From Bryobacterales bacterium (lineage in GTDB: Bacteria > Acidobacteriota > Terriglobia > Bryobacterales > Bryobacteraceae): 64,000 nucleotides of DNA. The first letter of the stretch is position 1, and the number at the start of each line of letters is the position of its first letter. Shown one piece after another: positions 27,778 through 34,804 of the stretch. The stretch lies in NCBI GenBank assembly GCA_020851555.1, contig JADZCM010000009.1:1-64000 (forward strand). Reading direction: 5' to 3'. The notes beneath the pieces are model-generated. The model had not been told where the DNA came from. It searched no databases and was given only the letters and a program-made list of their open reading frames with translations. Position numbers and translations under genes: made by a program.

Positions 27778-28545
27778 CTAATCTCGCGACTGCCGTAGCA
27801 CTGCCGCGTTGAGCCGGTCCAGATGGCTCAACAGCCGCTCCTCGTCTTCCGGTTGCCACGTCCCGCGCACACTGACCGACTCCTCCCCACCTCGGCTCAG
27901 TCCTCCGAGCCAGAGCATGAAGCACACCAGTGCAATAAACATGAGGACCGCGTTGATGCCGAAAGACGGCCTGAAGCCTGCCACGTTCTGCAAAAAGAGC
28001 GCCATGGTGCTGGAAAGGAAGTAAAGGCTATAGGTCGCCGTGTGCAGGCGGATGTTGCGCGTAACCGGGAGCGGGAAGAAGGTGAGGAAGGCGGTGATGA
28101 ACAGCAGAAAGAGCGCAAGACTGAAGATCAGACCACGCTCCACAACGCTGTAGTAGGCCAGAATGGGATATCGGCCGCGGGGCTGGCTGAGATCCGCCCA
28201 CAACGTGGCGGCGGAGATGGCCACCGCGGCGATGAGGCTGAAATACAGCGCCCACCGGCTCAGCGTCACGATCCCTTTCCGCCCGCGCAAGGCCAGCGAG
28301 TACAATTCCAGCACCACGAGTATGTACAGGAGCCACATGCCAGGCTGCGTCCACAGAAAGATCCACGCGTATAGGTTAGTGTTCTGCTGGATGGGCAGCA
28401 GGATGAGGCTGCGGAGGATCTCAAAACACAGGAAAGCCGTGAACCAGGCGTAGAGGCGGAACAAACCCGTTAGCGCCAGCTTGACCACCAGGGCCGCAGC
28501 CAACGCTAACCCGGCCGCCCACAAGACTTTCGTCAGGGCGTCCAT
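27778..28545 (-). CDS. Seven-helix membrane protein of unknown function
   Basis: 255 residues with about seven predicted membrane helices and a charged C-terminal tail (EDEERLLSHLDRLNAAVLRQ). The first helices carry YAWFTAFLCFEILRS. No family motif is recognised. The topology is compatible with a 7TM sensor or carrier. It lies 96 bp downstream of a gene for a 38-aa secreted peptide on the same strand, so the two could share a transcript. Confidence 0.65.
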   Translation of the reverse strand: MDALTKVLWAAGLALAAALVVKLALTGLFRLYAWFTAFLCFEILRSLILLPIQQNTNLYAWIFLWTQPGMWLLYILVVLELYSLALRGRKGIVTLSRWALYFSLIAAVAISAATLWADLSQPRGRYPILAYYSVVERGLIFSLALFLLFITAFLTFFPLPVTRNIRLHTATYSLYFLSSTMALFLQNVAGFRPSFGINAVLMFIALVCFMLWLGGLSRGGEESVSVRGTWQPEDEERLLSHLDRLNAAVLRQSRD

Positions 28546-28641
28546 GCATATGGTTCTACTACTTCAGGGGAAAAGACGCAAGTTCGCACACCCGGCGCTT
28601 CTAGAGGGCGCAAACTTCACCGGCGTGCTCCGAATTCGCTG

Positions 28642-28758
28642 CTACTGTACGTCGTTGCAGGGGAAGCACTGTGGCCAGGGTACCGGTTGGCGCGTCACGT
28701 TAGCCGCAATGGCGAACTGTAGCACCAGGATAAACGCCACAACCAACTTTTTCAACAT
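28642..28758 (-). CDS. 38-residue secreted peptide with Pro/Trp-rich CxxC end
   Basis: The chosen ATG has a strong ribosome site GGGAGGT seven bases upstream. The peptide has a textbook signal (KKLVVAFILVLQFAIA) and leaves a mature part of about 19 residues, ANVTRQPVPWPQCFPCNDV. A longer frame upstream has no ribosome site. The CxxC flanked by Pro and Trp suggests a disulfide or metal site, or a small exported signal. The family is unknown. Upstream lie two AGAGTACTAT repeats and an 18-bp palindrome shared with a nearby regulator gene. Confidence 0.55.
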   Translation of the reverse strand: MLKKLVVAFILVLQFAIAANVTRQPVPWPQCFPCNDVQ

Positions 28759-28805
28759 GTGAGACCTCCCACTCGCCGAATCCGGCGAGCAGTATTTTGT
28801 TTTGC

Positions 28806-28838
28806 AGAGTACTATACTTTCAAGCCGGAGAGTACTAT
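28806..28838. repeat. Two direct repeats AGAGTACTAT
   Basis: Copies at 28806-28815 and 28829-28838 start 23 bp apart (about two helical turns), between the divergent 38-aa peptide gene and the gene at 28950. A near copy AGAGTACTAC occurs upstream of the helicase gene (11911-11920). They look like binding sites for a regulator. Confidence 0.4.
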
Positions 28839-28849
28839 TCACCTGAGAA

Positions 28850-28867
28850 TGTTCTGATTTCAGAACA
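28850..28867. promoter_or_regulatory. 18-bp palindromic operator, copy 1
   Basis: TGTTCTGATTTCAGAACA is a perfect 7-bp inverted repeat across four bases. It matches the sequence at 30283-30300 at 16 of 18 positions. Its place between the divergent 38-aa peptide and the 28950 gene, and the second copy upstream of the XRE/S24-like regulator gene, make that regulator the likely binder. Confidence 0.6.
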
Positions 28868-28901
28868 GGATGCACCCCGCCGGGCCGTATGCCGGCGGCG
28901 G

Positions 28902-28930
28902 TTATCGGGCCGGCAGAGTCGGGGTATAAT
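28902..28930 (+). promoter_or_regulatory. Sigma70-type promoter for the 28950 gene
   Basis: TTATCG (28902-28907) and a perfect TATAAT (28925-28930) are 17 bp apart. The predicted start of transcription is near 28937, shortly before the GTG at 28950. The promoter closely resembles that of the XRE/S24-like regulator (TTGTCG, 17 bp, TATAAT). Confidence 0.6.
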
Positions 28931-28949
28931 TCTAGCGAGGCCAGGTCCA

Positions 28950-29408
28950 GTGGATCTTTCCAGGCGAAAGGCTGAGCCGCAGCGTGGCGCCGCAGCAGGC
29001 CTGTGGCGGCACACGCTCTCCCAAATCCCTTCGGTATTCGGGAGGATGGTGTATCTTACCTCGCTCAGGGACCCGAACACGGGGCGCTACGAGCACCACG
29101 GGTTGGCTCAGATCTTCGGTGACGTGGAGGCTGACGCCGCCCTCGCCGAGAGCCACTCGCAGGCTTTCGCCGAATGGCTCTCCTATGACCTCGAACAGCA
29201 AAAGGCGGATCTTGACCTGTATCTAGCTTCTTTTGAGGCGGATAGAAGAACGATCCTGTCGACCTGGATCCGTCTGGCGCCCTACAGGAACCTGGTTCCG
29301 GCCACGGCCCGGGACCCGGACAAGCGTCTTTACCTCGCGGACCTGGAAGCCTTGCTGGAGATTCTCAGGGCCGAGCACGACGTCTCCGCCCCGGACCCAG
29401 ACGAGTAG
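28950..29408 (+). CDS. Conserved hypothetical protein, partner of the XRE/S24-like regulator
   Basis: 152 residues from the GTG at 28950. An ATG at 28797 lies upstream of the TATAAT promoter and is rejected. The sequence is soluble and helical with WRHTLSQIPSVFGRMVYL, NTGRYEHHGLAQIFGD and RLAPYRNLVPATARDP. I know no function. The last 44 nt overlap, on the opposite strand, the end of the XRE/S24-like regulator gene. Both genes have similar promoters and copies of the same 18-bp palindrome, which suggests a functional pair. Confidence 0.65.
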   Translation: MDLSRRKAEPQRGAAAGLWRHTLSQIPSVFGRMVYLTSLRDPNTGRYEHHGLAQIFGDVEADAALAESHSQAFAEWLSYDLEQQKADLDLYLASFEADRRTILSTWIRLAPYRNLVPATARDPDKRLYLADLEALLEILRAEHDVSAPDPDE

Positions 29409-30228
29409 CCGCGCCAACCACCTGCCCGACCACTTCGATCTCGGAGGGATACGCGTAGATGTGCGCGGCGCACCTCGAAGCCGGGTGCGGCTGCAAGACC
29501 AACCGGTTCTTCGAAAGCTGGCACCAGGAACAGGCGTAACCTTCGCGGTACTCCAGGAAGTAGATGGGCCGTTCGAATTCACTTTCCCAGCCGCCGTCTA
29601 TCACCTTCCTGCGAGCCTCGTCGACCAGGACGAGGGAGCCCGGCGGGAGGAGGGGGTACATCGACCAGTCCTCGGTCCCGATGTACCCGTAGCGTTGATT
29701 CTTGAGGTCCAGACCTTTCAGCAGGCCCAGGGGAAGCGTTCCCCACCGTTGTATCATGCGGCTGAGATAGGTCGTGCGCCGGACGTCGAACGCGGGGTCG
29801 AGCGACAGCGGGGCCTGGACCTCCGAGTCATCCGGCAGGTTGAAGCCGATCAGATGGGTGCGCTCGATCTCCGCCTGGAGCGAGTCCGCCCCAAGGTTGG
29901 CGAGATCGACGCCGTACCAGCGCAGCACCTCTTGCGGGTCCAGCCTATAGATGGCGCATAGCGAGTAGAGGCGGTAAATCGTCGGAACGGTTCCCTTGTT
30001 CTCGATGTCCGCGAGGCGGCTCAGAGCGACCGCGAACTCGGGGTGCCCGTGCCGTTCCGCGATCCGCAGGCTGGCCTCTTCGACATCCCGGTAGCGCAGC
30101 CCAAGCCGCTCGCGCGCGCGCCGGAGTTTCTGTCCGCCCTCCTCCGTGATATGATCCTGAGACGGCGCAATCCCCCGGCGGAGAGTCTCCTTCGCCGGAC
30201 GGCCCAAGACTGTGGCGCCGTAATCCAC
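29365..30228 (-). CDS. XRE regulator with S24/LexA-like C-terminal domain
   Basis: 287 residues. An XRE helix-turn-helix spans about 30-90 (GQKLRRARERLGLRYRDVEE, key part LRRARERLGLRYRDVE; ALSRLADIENKG). The C-terminal third resembles the S24 peptidase fold: EDWSMYPLLPPGSLVLVDE keeps the Ser region and YPSEIEVVGQVVG the last strand. The catalytic Lys expected between them (VKRL in LexA) is not evident; the place reads CSWCQLSKNRL. It may therefore sense without self-cleavage. Start is GTG; the promoter predicts a nearly leaderless transcript, so a later start is possible. Confidence 0.78.
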   Translation of the reverse strand: MDYGATVLGRPAKETLRRGIAPSQDHITEEGGQKLRRARERLGLRYRDVEEASLRIAERHGHPEFAVALSRLADIENKGTVPTIYRLYSLCAIYRLDPQEVLRWYGVDLANLGADSLQAEIERTHLIGFNLPDDSEVQAPLSLDPAFDVRRTTYLSRMIQRWGTLPLGLLKGLDLKNQRYGYIGTEDWSMYPLLPPGSLVLVDEARRKVIDGGWESEFERPIYFLEYREGYACSWCQLSKNRLVLQPHPASRCAAHIYAYPSEIEVVGQVVGAATRLGPGRRRRARP

Positions 30229-30236
30229 GTTCCCGC

Positions 30237-30265
30237 ATTATAGCGGGTAGCGATTGAAACGACAA
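30237..30265 (-). promoter_or_regulatory. Sigma70-type promoter for the XRE/S24-like gene
   Basis: Read on the minus strand: TTGTCG (30265-30260), 17 bp, TATAAT (30242-30237). The start of transcription would be about 30230, within two bases of the GTG start codon, which implies a leaderless message or a downstream start. Confidence 0.6.
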
Positions 30266-30280
30266 TAGATTTTCGGCCTT

Positions 30281-30302
30281 TTTGTTCTGAATTCCGAACA
30301 AA
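30281..30302. promoter_or_regulatory. Palindromic operator, copy 2
   Basis: TTTGTTC (30281-30287) and GAACAAA (30296-30302) are perfect complements across eight bases. The core 30283-30300 matches copy 1 at 28850-28867 at 16 of 18 positions. It lies upstream of the regulator promoter and runs into the ATG of ubiX on the other side, so it may affect both. Confidence 0.6.
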
Positions 30303-30892
30303 TGGCCGGACGGAGGGTTCGGATCGTGCGAGTTATTGTCGGGATTTCGGGCGCGAGCGGGGCGATACTGGGGTTGCGGCTCCTGGAGAAACTGCGGAGG
30401 CAGACAGACGCGGAGATCCATCTCATCCTGACAGAGCCGGCGGAGAAGACTCTGTACCTTGAGACCGGCAGGCAGGCCGCCGATCTGAAGGCGCTGGCAC
30501 ACCATTGGCATCCTATTGAAAACATTGGATCCCCACTCGCCAGCGGATCGTACCCTATCGGCGCCATGGTGATCGCTCCGTGCTCCGTCCACACCATGTC
30601 CGCGGTGGCCACAGGATTGACCGGCAACCTGCTCACCCGCGCCGCGGACGTCACCCTTAAGGAGCGCCGGAGACTGATCCTCATGGTCCGCGAGACGCCG
30701 CTGCATCTTGGGCACCTCAGGACCATGACCGCCCTGGCGGAGATGGGCGCCATTCTGGCTCCGCCGGTCATGGCGTTCTACGGGAAGCCGCAGAGCGTGA
30801 TGGACCTGGTGGATCACTCGGTGGATCGCGTTCTGGACCTGCTCGGCCTGCCGTCCCCGGACGCACGCCGTTGGGGAGTCAATATTACATGA
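30302..30892 (+). CDS. ubiX: Flavin prenyltransferase
   Basis: 196 residues of the UbiX/Pad1 family, which makes prenylated FMN, the cofactor of UbiD decarboxylases. VIVGISGASGAILGLRLLE binds FMN (key part GISGASGAI), and IAPCSVHTMSAVATGLTGNLL and RETPLHLGHLRTM are family signatures. The GTG at 30326 is an alternative start. Its TGA overlaps the pheA ATG. No ubiD is next to it. The upstream palindrome suggests that the neighbouring regulator may influence it. Confidence 0.92.
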   Translation: MAGRRVRIVRVIVGISGASGAILGLRLLEKLRRQTDAEIHLILTEPAEKTLYLETGRQAADLKALAHHWHPIENIGSPLASGSYPIGAMVIAPCSVHTMSAVATGLTGNLLTRAADVTLKERRRLILMVRETPLHLGHLRTMTALAEMGAILAPPVMAFYGKPQSVMDLVDHSVDRVLDLLGLPSPDARRWGVNIT

Positions 30893-31746
30893 AGATACCT
30901 AAATATTCTCGTGAAATTACTGCCTTTCAGGGCGAAAAGGGCGCATTTAGTCAGGAAGCCGTGCGTCTGTTATTGGGACCGCGTGCAGAGGCACTCCCTT
31001 GCCAGCGTTTTGAGCAGGTTTTCGAGAGACTCCAGCGCAAGGAAGCCGGCGCTGCGGTCATCCCGATCGAGAATACTCTGGCGGGTTCCGTTCACGAGAA
31101 CTATGACCACCTGCTGAGATTCGGCTTCCCCATCGTGGCGGAGACCCGCGTACGCATTGTCCACAACCTGATCGCGCCTCCCGGGGTTCCGTTCCGCAAG
31201 ATCCGCCGGGTCTTCTCGCACCCCGTGGCGCTGAATCAGTGTCTGACCTTTTTCGCAAAGCATCCGGAGATCGAAAGGGTGCCGTTCTACGACACCGCCG
31301 GCAGCGTGAAGATGATCATGGAGGAGCGGCTGACCGACGCGGCGGGCATCGCCTCGGCCCTATCGGCGGGGATCTACGGAGCCTCCATCCTGAAGCGGTC
31401 CATCGAAGACGACCGGCAGAACTTCACGCGCTTCTTTTTGCTGCGGCGGCGCGGATGGAGACCCGCCAGACGGCCGGAAGCGCCCAAAGGGTGGAAGACC
31501 ACGCTGGTGTTCACCACCCGGAACGTGCCCGGGGCTCTGTTCCGCGCGTTGAGCGCCTTCGCCTTGCGCGATCTGAACCTGAACAAGATCGAGTCACGCC
31601 CCCTGCGGGGCAAGCCTTGGGAGTATCTCTTTTACCTGGACTTCATGGGACGCCCGGATGAAGAGAGCTCGCGGAACGCTTTGAAGCACCTCGGGGAATT
31701 GGCGGATTTCCTGCGAATCCTGGGCTGCTACCCGGCGGCCGGGTGA
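30889..31746 (+). CDS. pheA: Prephenate dehydratase
   Basis: 285 residues from the ATG that overlaps the ubiX stop (ATGA). The catalytic PDT domain shows FQGEKGAFSQEA, IPIENTLAGSVHENYD and DDRQNFTRFFLL; the TRF threonine is catalytic in the family. An ACT domain for phenylalanine feedback follows (about 195-280, NVPGALFRALSAFALRDLNLNKIESRP, key part GALFRALSAFALRDLN). It converts prephenate to phenylpyruvate in the cytosol. There is no chorismate mutase domain. Confidence 0.94.
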   Translation: MKIPKYSREITAFQGEKGAFSQEAVRLLLGPRAEALPCQRFEQVFERLQRKEAGAAVIPIENTLAGSVHENYDHLLRFGFPIVAETRVRIVHNLIAPPGVPFRKIRRVFSHPVALNQCLTFFAKHPEIERVPFYDTAGSVKMIMEERLTDAAGIASALSAGIYGASILKRSIEDDRQNFTRFFLLRRRGWRPARRPEAPKGWKTTLVFTTRNVPGALFRALSAFALRDLNLNKIESRPLRGKPWEYLFYLDFMGRPDEESSRNALKHLGELADFLRILGCYPAAG

Positions 31747-31753
31747 GCCCGCG

Positions 31754-32656
31754 CTATTCGTACAGCGGCGCTTCGCCGGGAGGGCGCGTCTTCCAGCGGC
31801 GGTGTATCCAGAGCCATTGGTCCGGATGTTTCCGGATGATGTCCTCCAGACGCCTTTGCAGCCGCTGGGTATCGGCCTGCGGGTCGCCCGAGATTTCCAC
31901 CCTCGGGTAGAAGCGCAGCACGCAGCGCCGCTCCTCCTCGGACCACAGCGCGCAACCCACGATCACGGCGGCGCCGCTGTGCGCCGCTAGGCGCGCGAAT
32001 CCGGCGTTGGTGCAAGCCGGGATCCCGAAGAAATCGGTGAAGACTCCGTGTTCCGGAGTGCTGTTCTGGTCGACCAGGACGCCCACGACCTGGTTGGCCG
32101 CCAGCGCCTTGAGGATGCCCCTGGCGAAATCCTTTTTCTGGATCGTCCGGTTGCCTGAGAGCGCGCGCCGGCGGGCGACCAGCGCGTCCAGACGCGGGTT
32201 GTCGAGCGGGCGCGCCACAACGTACATGGGACCCGTCATCAGGGCGTGGGCGAAGGCGCTCAGTTCCCAGTTGCCGAGGTGGCCGGTAGCCACCAGCACA
32301 CCGCGGCCCAGGCGCAGGCCCTCCTCCAGGTGCTCCCGCCCTTCGCAGCGGATCCACTGCCCCACGTTCCGGCCGTCGATCCGGGGAAAACGGGCGAAAG
32401 CCACTAAGAGCCGCGCGATGGACCGGAATACTCCGTCCACCACACGCTTCCGCCCGGCGGCATCCAACTCCGGCAGGGCCATGCTCAGGTTGCGGAGGGC
32501 CGTCCGCCGCAGCCGCGGGACGCCCGCGTCGAGCAGCCACACATAGCGCCGCGCCAGCCAGCCGGCGAAGCTTCCCGGCCCCGTCTCCAGCGTGCGCAAC
32601 ACGCATGCCGCCAGCCAGTATTCGAGCGCGTTGCGGAGGGACGACCTTTCTCGCAA
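31754..32656 (-). CDS. lpxL: Lipid A biosynthesis acyltransferase (LpxL/HtrB-like)
   Basis: 300 residues with an N-terminal membrane helix. The acyltransferase motif HxxxxE is in ATGHLGNWELSAF, followed by VARPLDNPRLDALV and VGVLVDQN. The C-terminal end has QWLWIHRRWKTRP, conserved in LpxL/LpxM. It transfers a secondary acyl chain to Kdo-lipid A at the inner membrane. The gene is convergent with pheA (7 nt apart) and follows mnmA after 4 nt. With lpxB it supports a full LPS pathway. Confidence 0.88.
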   Translation of the reverse strand: MRERSSLRNALEYWLAACVLRTLETGPGSFAGWLARRYVWLLDAGVPRLRRTALRNLSMALPELDAAGRKRVVDGVFRSIARLLVAFARFPRIDGRNVGQWIRCEGREHLEEGLRLGRGVLVATGHLGNWELSAFAHALMTGPMYVVARPLDNPRLDALVARRRALSGNRTIQKKDFARGILKALAANQVVGVLVDQNSTPEHGVFTDFFGIPACTNAGFARLAAHSGAAVIVGCALWSEEERRCVLRFYPRVEISGDPQADTQRLQRRLEDIIRKHPDQWLWIHRRWKTRPPGEAPLYE

Positions 32657-32660
32657 GCGA

Positions 32661-33767
32661 CTATTCTATCCAGCCGCCGCCGACGACGACGTCCCCGTCG
32701 TAGAATACCGCCGCCTGCCCCGGAGTCACGGCGCGCTGGGGTTCGTCGAAGAGAACCTCGACACGCTCAGCGTCAAGCGGCGAGACGGTTGCGGGGGCGG
32801 CTTCGTGCTTGTTGCGGATCTTGGCCGCCGCCCTGACCGGAGCCCTGAGTTCCTCGAAGGGGAACCAGTTCACTGACCTCACCGTGAACTCCCGGCGCAG
32901 TAGGTCGTCCCGCCGCCCCACAACAACTCTGCGGCTGGCAGGCTCCGTGGCGATCACGTAGAGCGGCTCACCGGCGGCGACGCCGAGGCCCTTGCGCTGC
33001 CCGACCGTGTAGCGATGAACTCCTCCGTGCCCGCCGATCACGCGCCCATTGGTGGTCACGATCTCTCCGTCCCCGCCGGGCGCAGCCATTCCCTGCTCCC
33101 GCAGGTACGCATCGATGAAGGCGCCGTAGCCGGCGGGCGGAACGAAGCAGATCTCCTGGCTCTCCCCCTTGTGAGCGATGGGCAGGCCCGTTTCCCCGGC
33201 CAGCCGCCGGACCTCCTTTTTCGTGAGCTCCCCGATGGGAAACTCGGTGCGCGCCAGTTGGGCCTGTGTGAGCCCGAACAGGAAGTAGGACTGGTCCTTG
33301 CCGGCATCCAGACCGCGAAGGAGCAGGTAGCGTCCCGTCGTGGGATCCCGCCGGATGCGCGCGTAGTGCCCCGTGGCCATTCGCTCCGCGCCGTGCGCCG
33401 CCGCCAGTTCCAGGAACTGGTCGAACTTGATCGCGCAGTTGCACAGGGTGCATGGGATGGGCGTCCGCCCCTGAAGATACTCCTCCACAAACGGCCGCAC
33501 CACGCGATCCTCGAAGTGCCGCTCCAGGTTCACCACGAAGTAGGGGATGCCCAGCGTCTGGGCGATGTGGCGGGCATCGTAAACGTCGTCCAGCATGCAG
33601 CAGCGGCGGGAACCGCCGTCGCCCGTCTGAAGCTCCGGGAGCCGCCTCTGGTTCCAGAGCTGCATGGTGAGCCCGATCACTTCGCGGCCCTGGCGACGCA
33701 ACAACGCCGCCGCGGTGGAACTGTCCACACCGCCGCTCATGGCCACTGCAATGGGATCGCCGGGCAT
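32661..33767 (-). CDS. mnmA: tRNA-specific 2-thiouridylase
   Basis: 368 residues. The PP-loop SGGVDSS (11-17) binds ATP. The catalytic cysteines are C109 ([10 protein letters not shown]) and C207 (ESQEICFV). [12 protein letters not shown] marks the C-terminal tRNA-binding part. It adds sulfur to U34 of tRNA-Lys, Glu and Gln in the cytosol. The gene lies in an operon with lpxL. It is divergent from a SAM hydrolase gene with a 53-bp gap. Confidence 0.95.
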   Translation of the reverse strand: MPGDPIAVAMSGGVDSSTAAALLRRQGREVIGLTMQLWNQRRLPELQTGDGGSRRCCMLDDVYDARHIAQTLGIPYFVVNLERHFEDRVVRPFVEEYLQGRTPIPCTLCNCAIKFDQFLELAAAHGAERMATGHYARIRRDPTTGRYLLLRGLDAGKDQSYFLFGLTQAQLARTEFPIGELTKKEVRRLAGETGLPIAHKGESQEICFVPPAGYGAFIDAYLREQGMAAPGGDGEIVTTNGRVIGGHGGVHRYTVGQRKGLGVAAGEPLYVIATEPASRRVVVGRRDDLLRREFTVRSVNWFPFEELRAPVRAAAKIRNKHEAAPATVSPLDAERVEVLFDEPQRAVTPGQAAVFYDGDVVVGGGWIE

Positions 33768-33820
33768 GGGGCTGAGCGCTGGAAGCGCCTCCCTGGGTTG
33801 TTGTATTCATTGTACAACCC

Positions 33821-34645
33821 ATGCGCCAAGCCATCGTAACCCTGACAACCGATTTCGGCCTCGCGGATCACTTCGTGGGCGCCATGAAAGGCGTCATTCT
33901 GAGCCTGGCGCCCAAGGCCAGGATCGTGGACATCACCCACCAGGTCGCGCCCTTCGCCATCTCCGAAGCCGCTTTCGTCGTGGCGGAAGCTGCGCGCTGG
34001 TTCCCGGCCGGTACCGTGCACATGGTCGTCGTGGACCCGGGCGTGGGCACGCCGCGGCGCGCGCTGGTGGCGGAAGCGGGGGGCCACTACTTCGTCGCTC
34101 CCGACAACGGCGTGCTCTCGCTGGTATTGGCACGGGGCAAGCCTAAGGTCCGGGAGATTACAGCGGACAGGTACTTCCTGCATCCGGTAAGCCGGACGTT
34201 TCACGGCAGGGACATCTTTGCGCCGGTCGCCGCGCGGCTGGCCTCGGGAGCCGCCCCCTCCCGGTTCGGCGTGCAGATCTCCGAGTACGAGCGCGGCGCT
34301 TTCGCGACGCCGTCCTCTCGCGGCGGGCGCGCATGGAGAGGAACGGTGCTCAAGACCGACCGGTTCGGAAACCTGATCACCAACTTCCAGGCGGCTTCCA
34401 TTCCTGAAGGCCGGATCTCGGTGCGAGTCGGACGGCACAGCATCACCAGGAGGGTCCAAACCTATGCGGAAGGCAAACCGGGGGAGCTGTTGCTGATCGC
34501 CGGAAGCTCCGGCTACCTGGAAGTATCCGTGAATCAAGGCTCGGCGGCGGCCATGACGGGCGCCGCCGCCGGGGCCGAGGTGAACCTCACGGTGGGCGCC
34601 AAACGCAGTGCCGGCCGGTGCTCGCCACCGGGCAGGCCGGCTTGA
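33821..34645 (+). CDS. SAM hydrolase / hydroxide adenosyltransferase (DUF62)
   Basis: 274 residues of the chlorinase/fluorinase superfamily. The start LTTDFGLADHFVGAMKG, the VVDPGVGTPRR segment (D72, R79/R80) and FHGRDIFAP (H128) give the Asp-Arg-His set known in SAM hydroxide adenosyltransferases. Those enzymes split SAM to adenosine and methionine. The 23-residue halogenase insert is not evident, so halide chemistry is unlikely. TDRFGNLITN is the C-terminal family block. Confidence 0.85.
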   Translation: MRQAIVTLTTDFGLADHFVGAMKGVILSLAPKARIVDITHQVAPFAISEAAFVVAEAARWFPAGTVHMVVVDPGVGTPRRALVAEAGGHYFVAPDNGVLSLVLARGKPKVREITADRYFLHPVSRTFHGRDIFAPVAARLASGAAPSRFGVQISEYERGAFATPSSRGGRAWRGTVLKTDRFGNLITNFQAASIPEGRISVRVGRHSITRRVQTYAEGKPGELLLIAGSSGYLEVSVNQGSAAAMTGAAAGAEVNLTVGAKRSAGRCSPPGRPA

Positions 34646-34804
34646 CCGCGGGCCGGTAGAGCGCACGGCCACAGGCGGCAAGGAGGGAACTATCGGCCGC
34701 GCACCCGCCGGGCTGATGACGGCCTCATGGCAGACGGGCGCAGCACTGCCCGCTCTGGCTTGAGAGAGAACGCGCTGCCGGCGTACGCACTCTCCGCGAT
34801 CGCG

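Noticed and set aside
28797-28949. Longer N-terminus for the 28950 gene, from an ATG at 28797
   Set aside because: The TATAAT promoter at 28925 and the palindrome at 28850 fall inside that extension, and its residues are unlike the rest of the protein.
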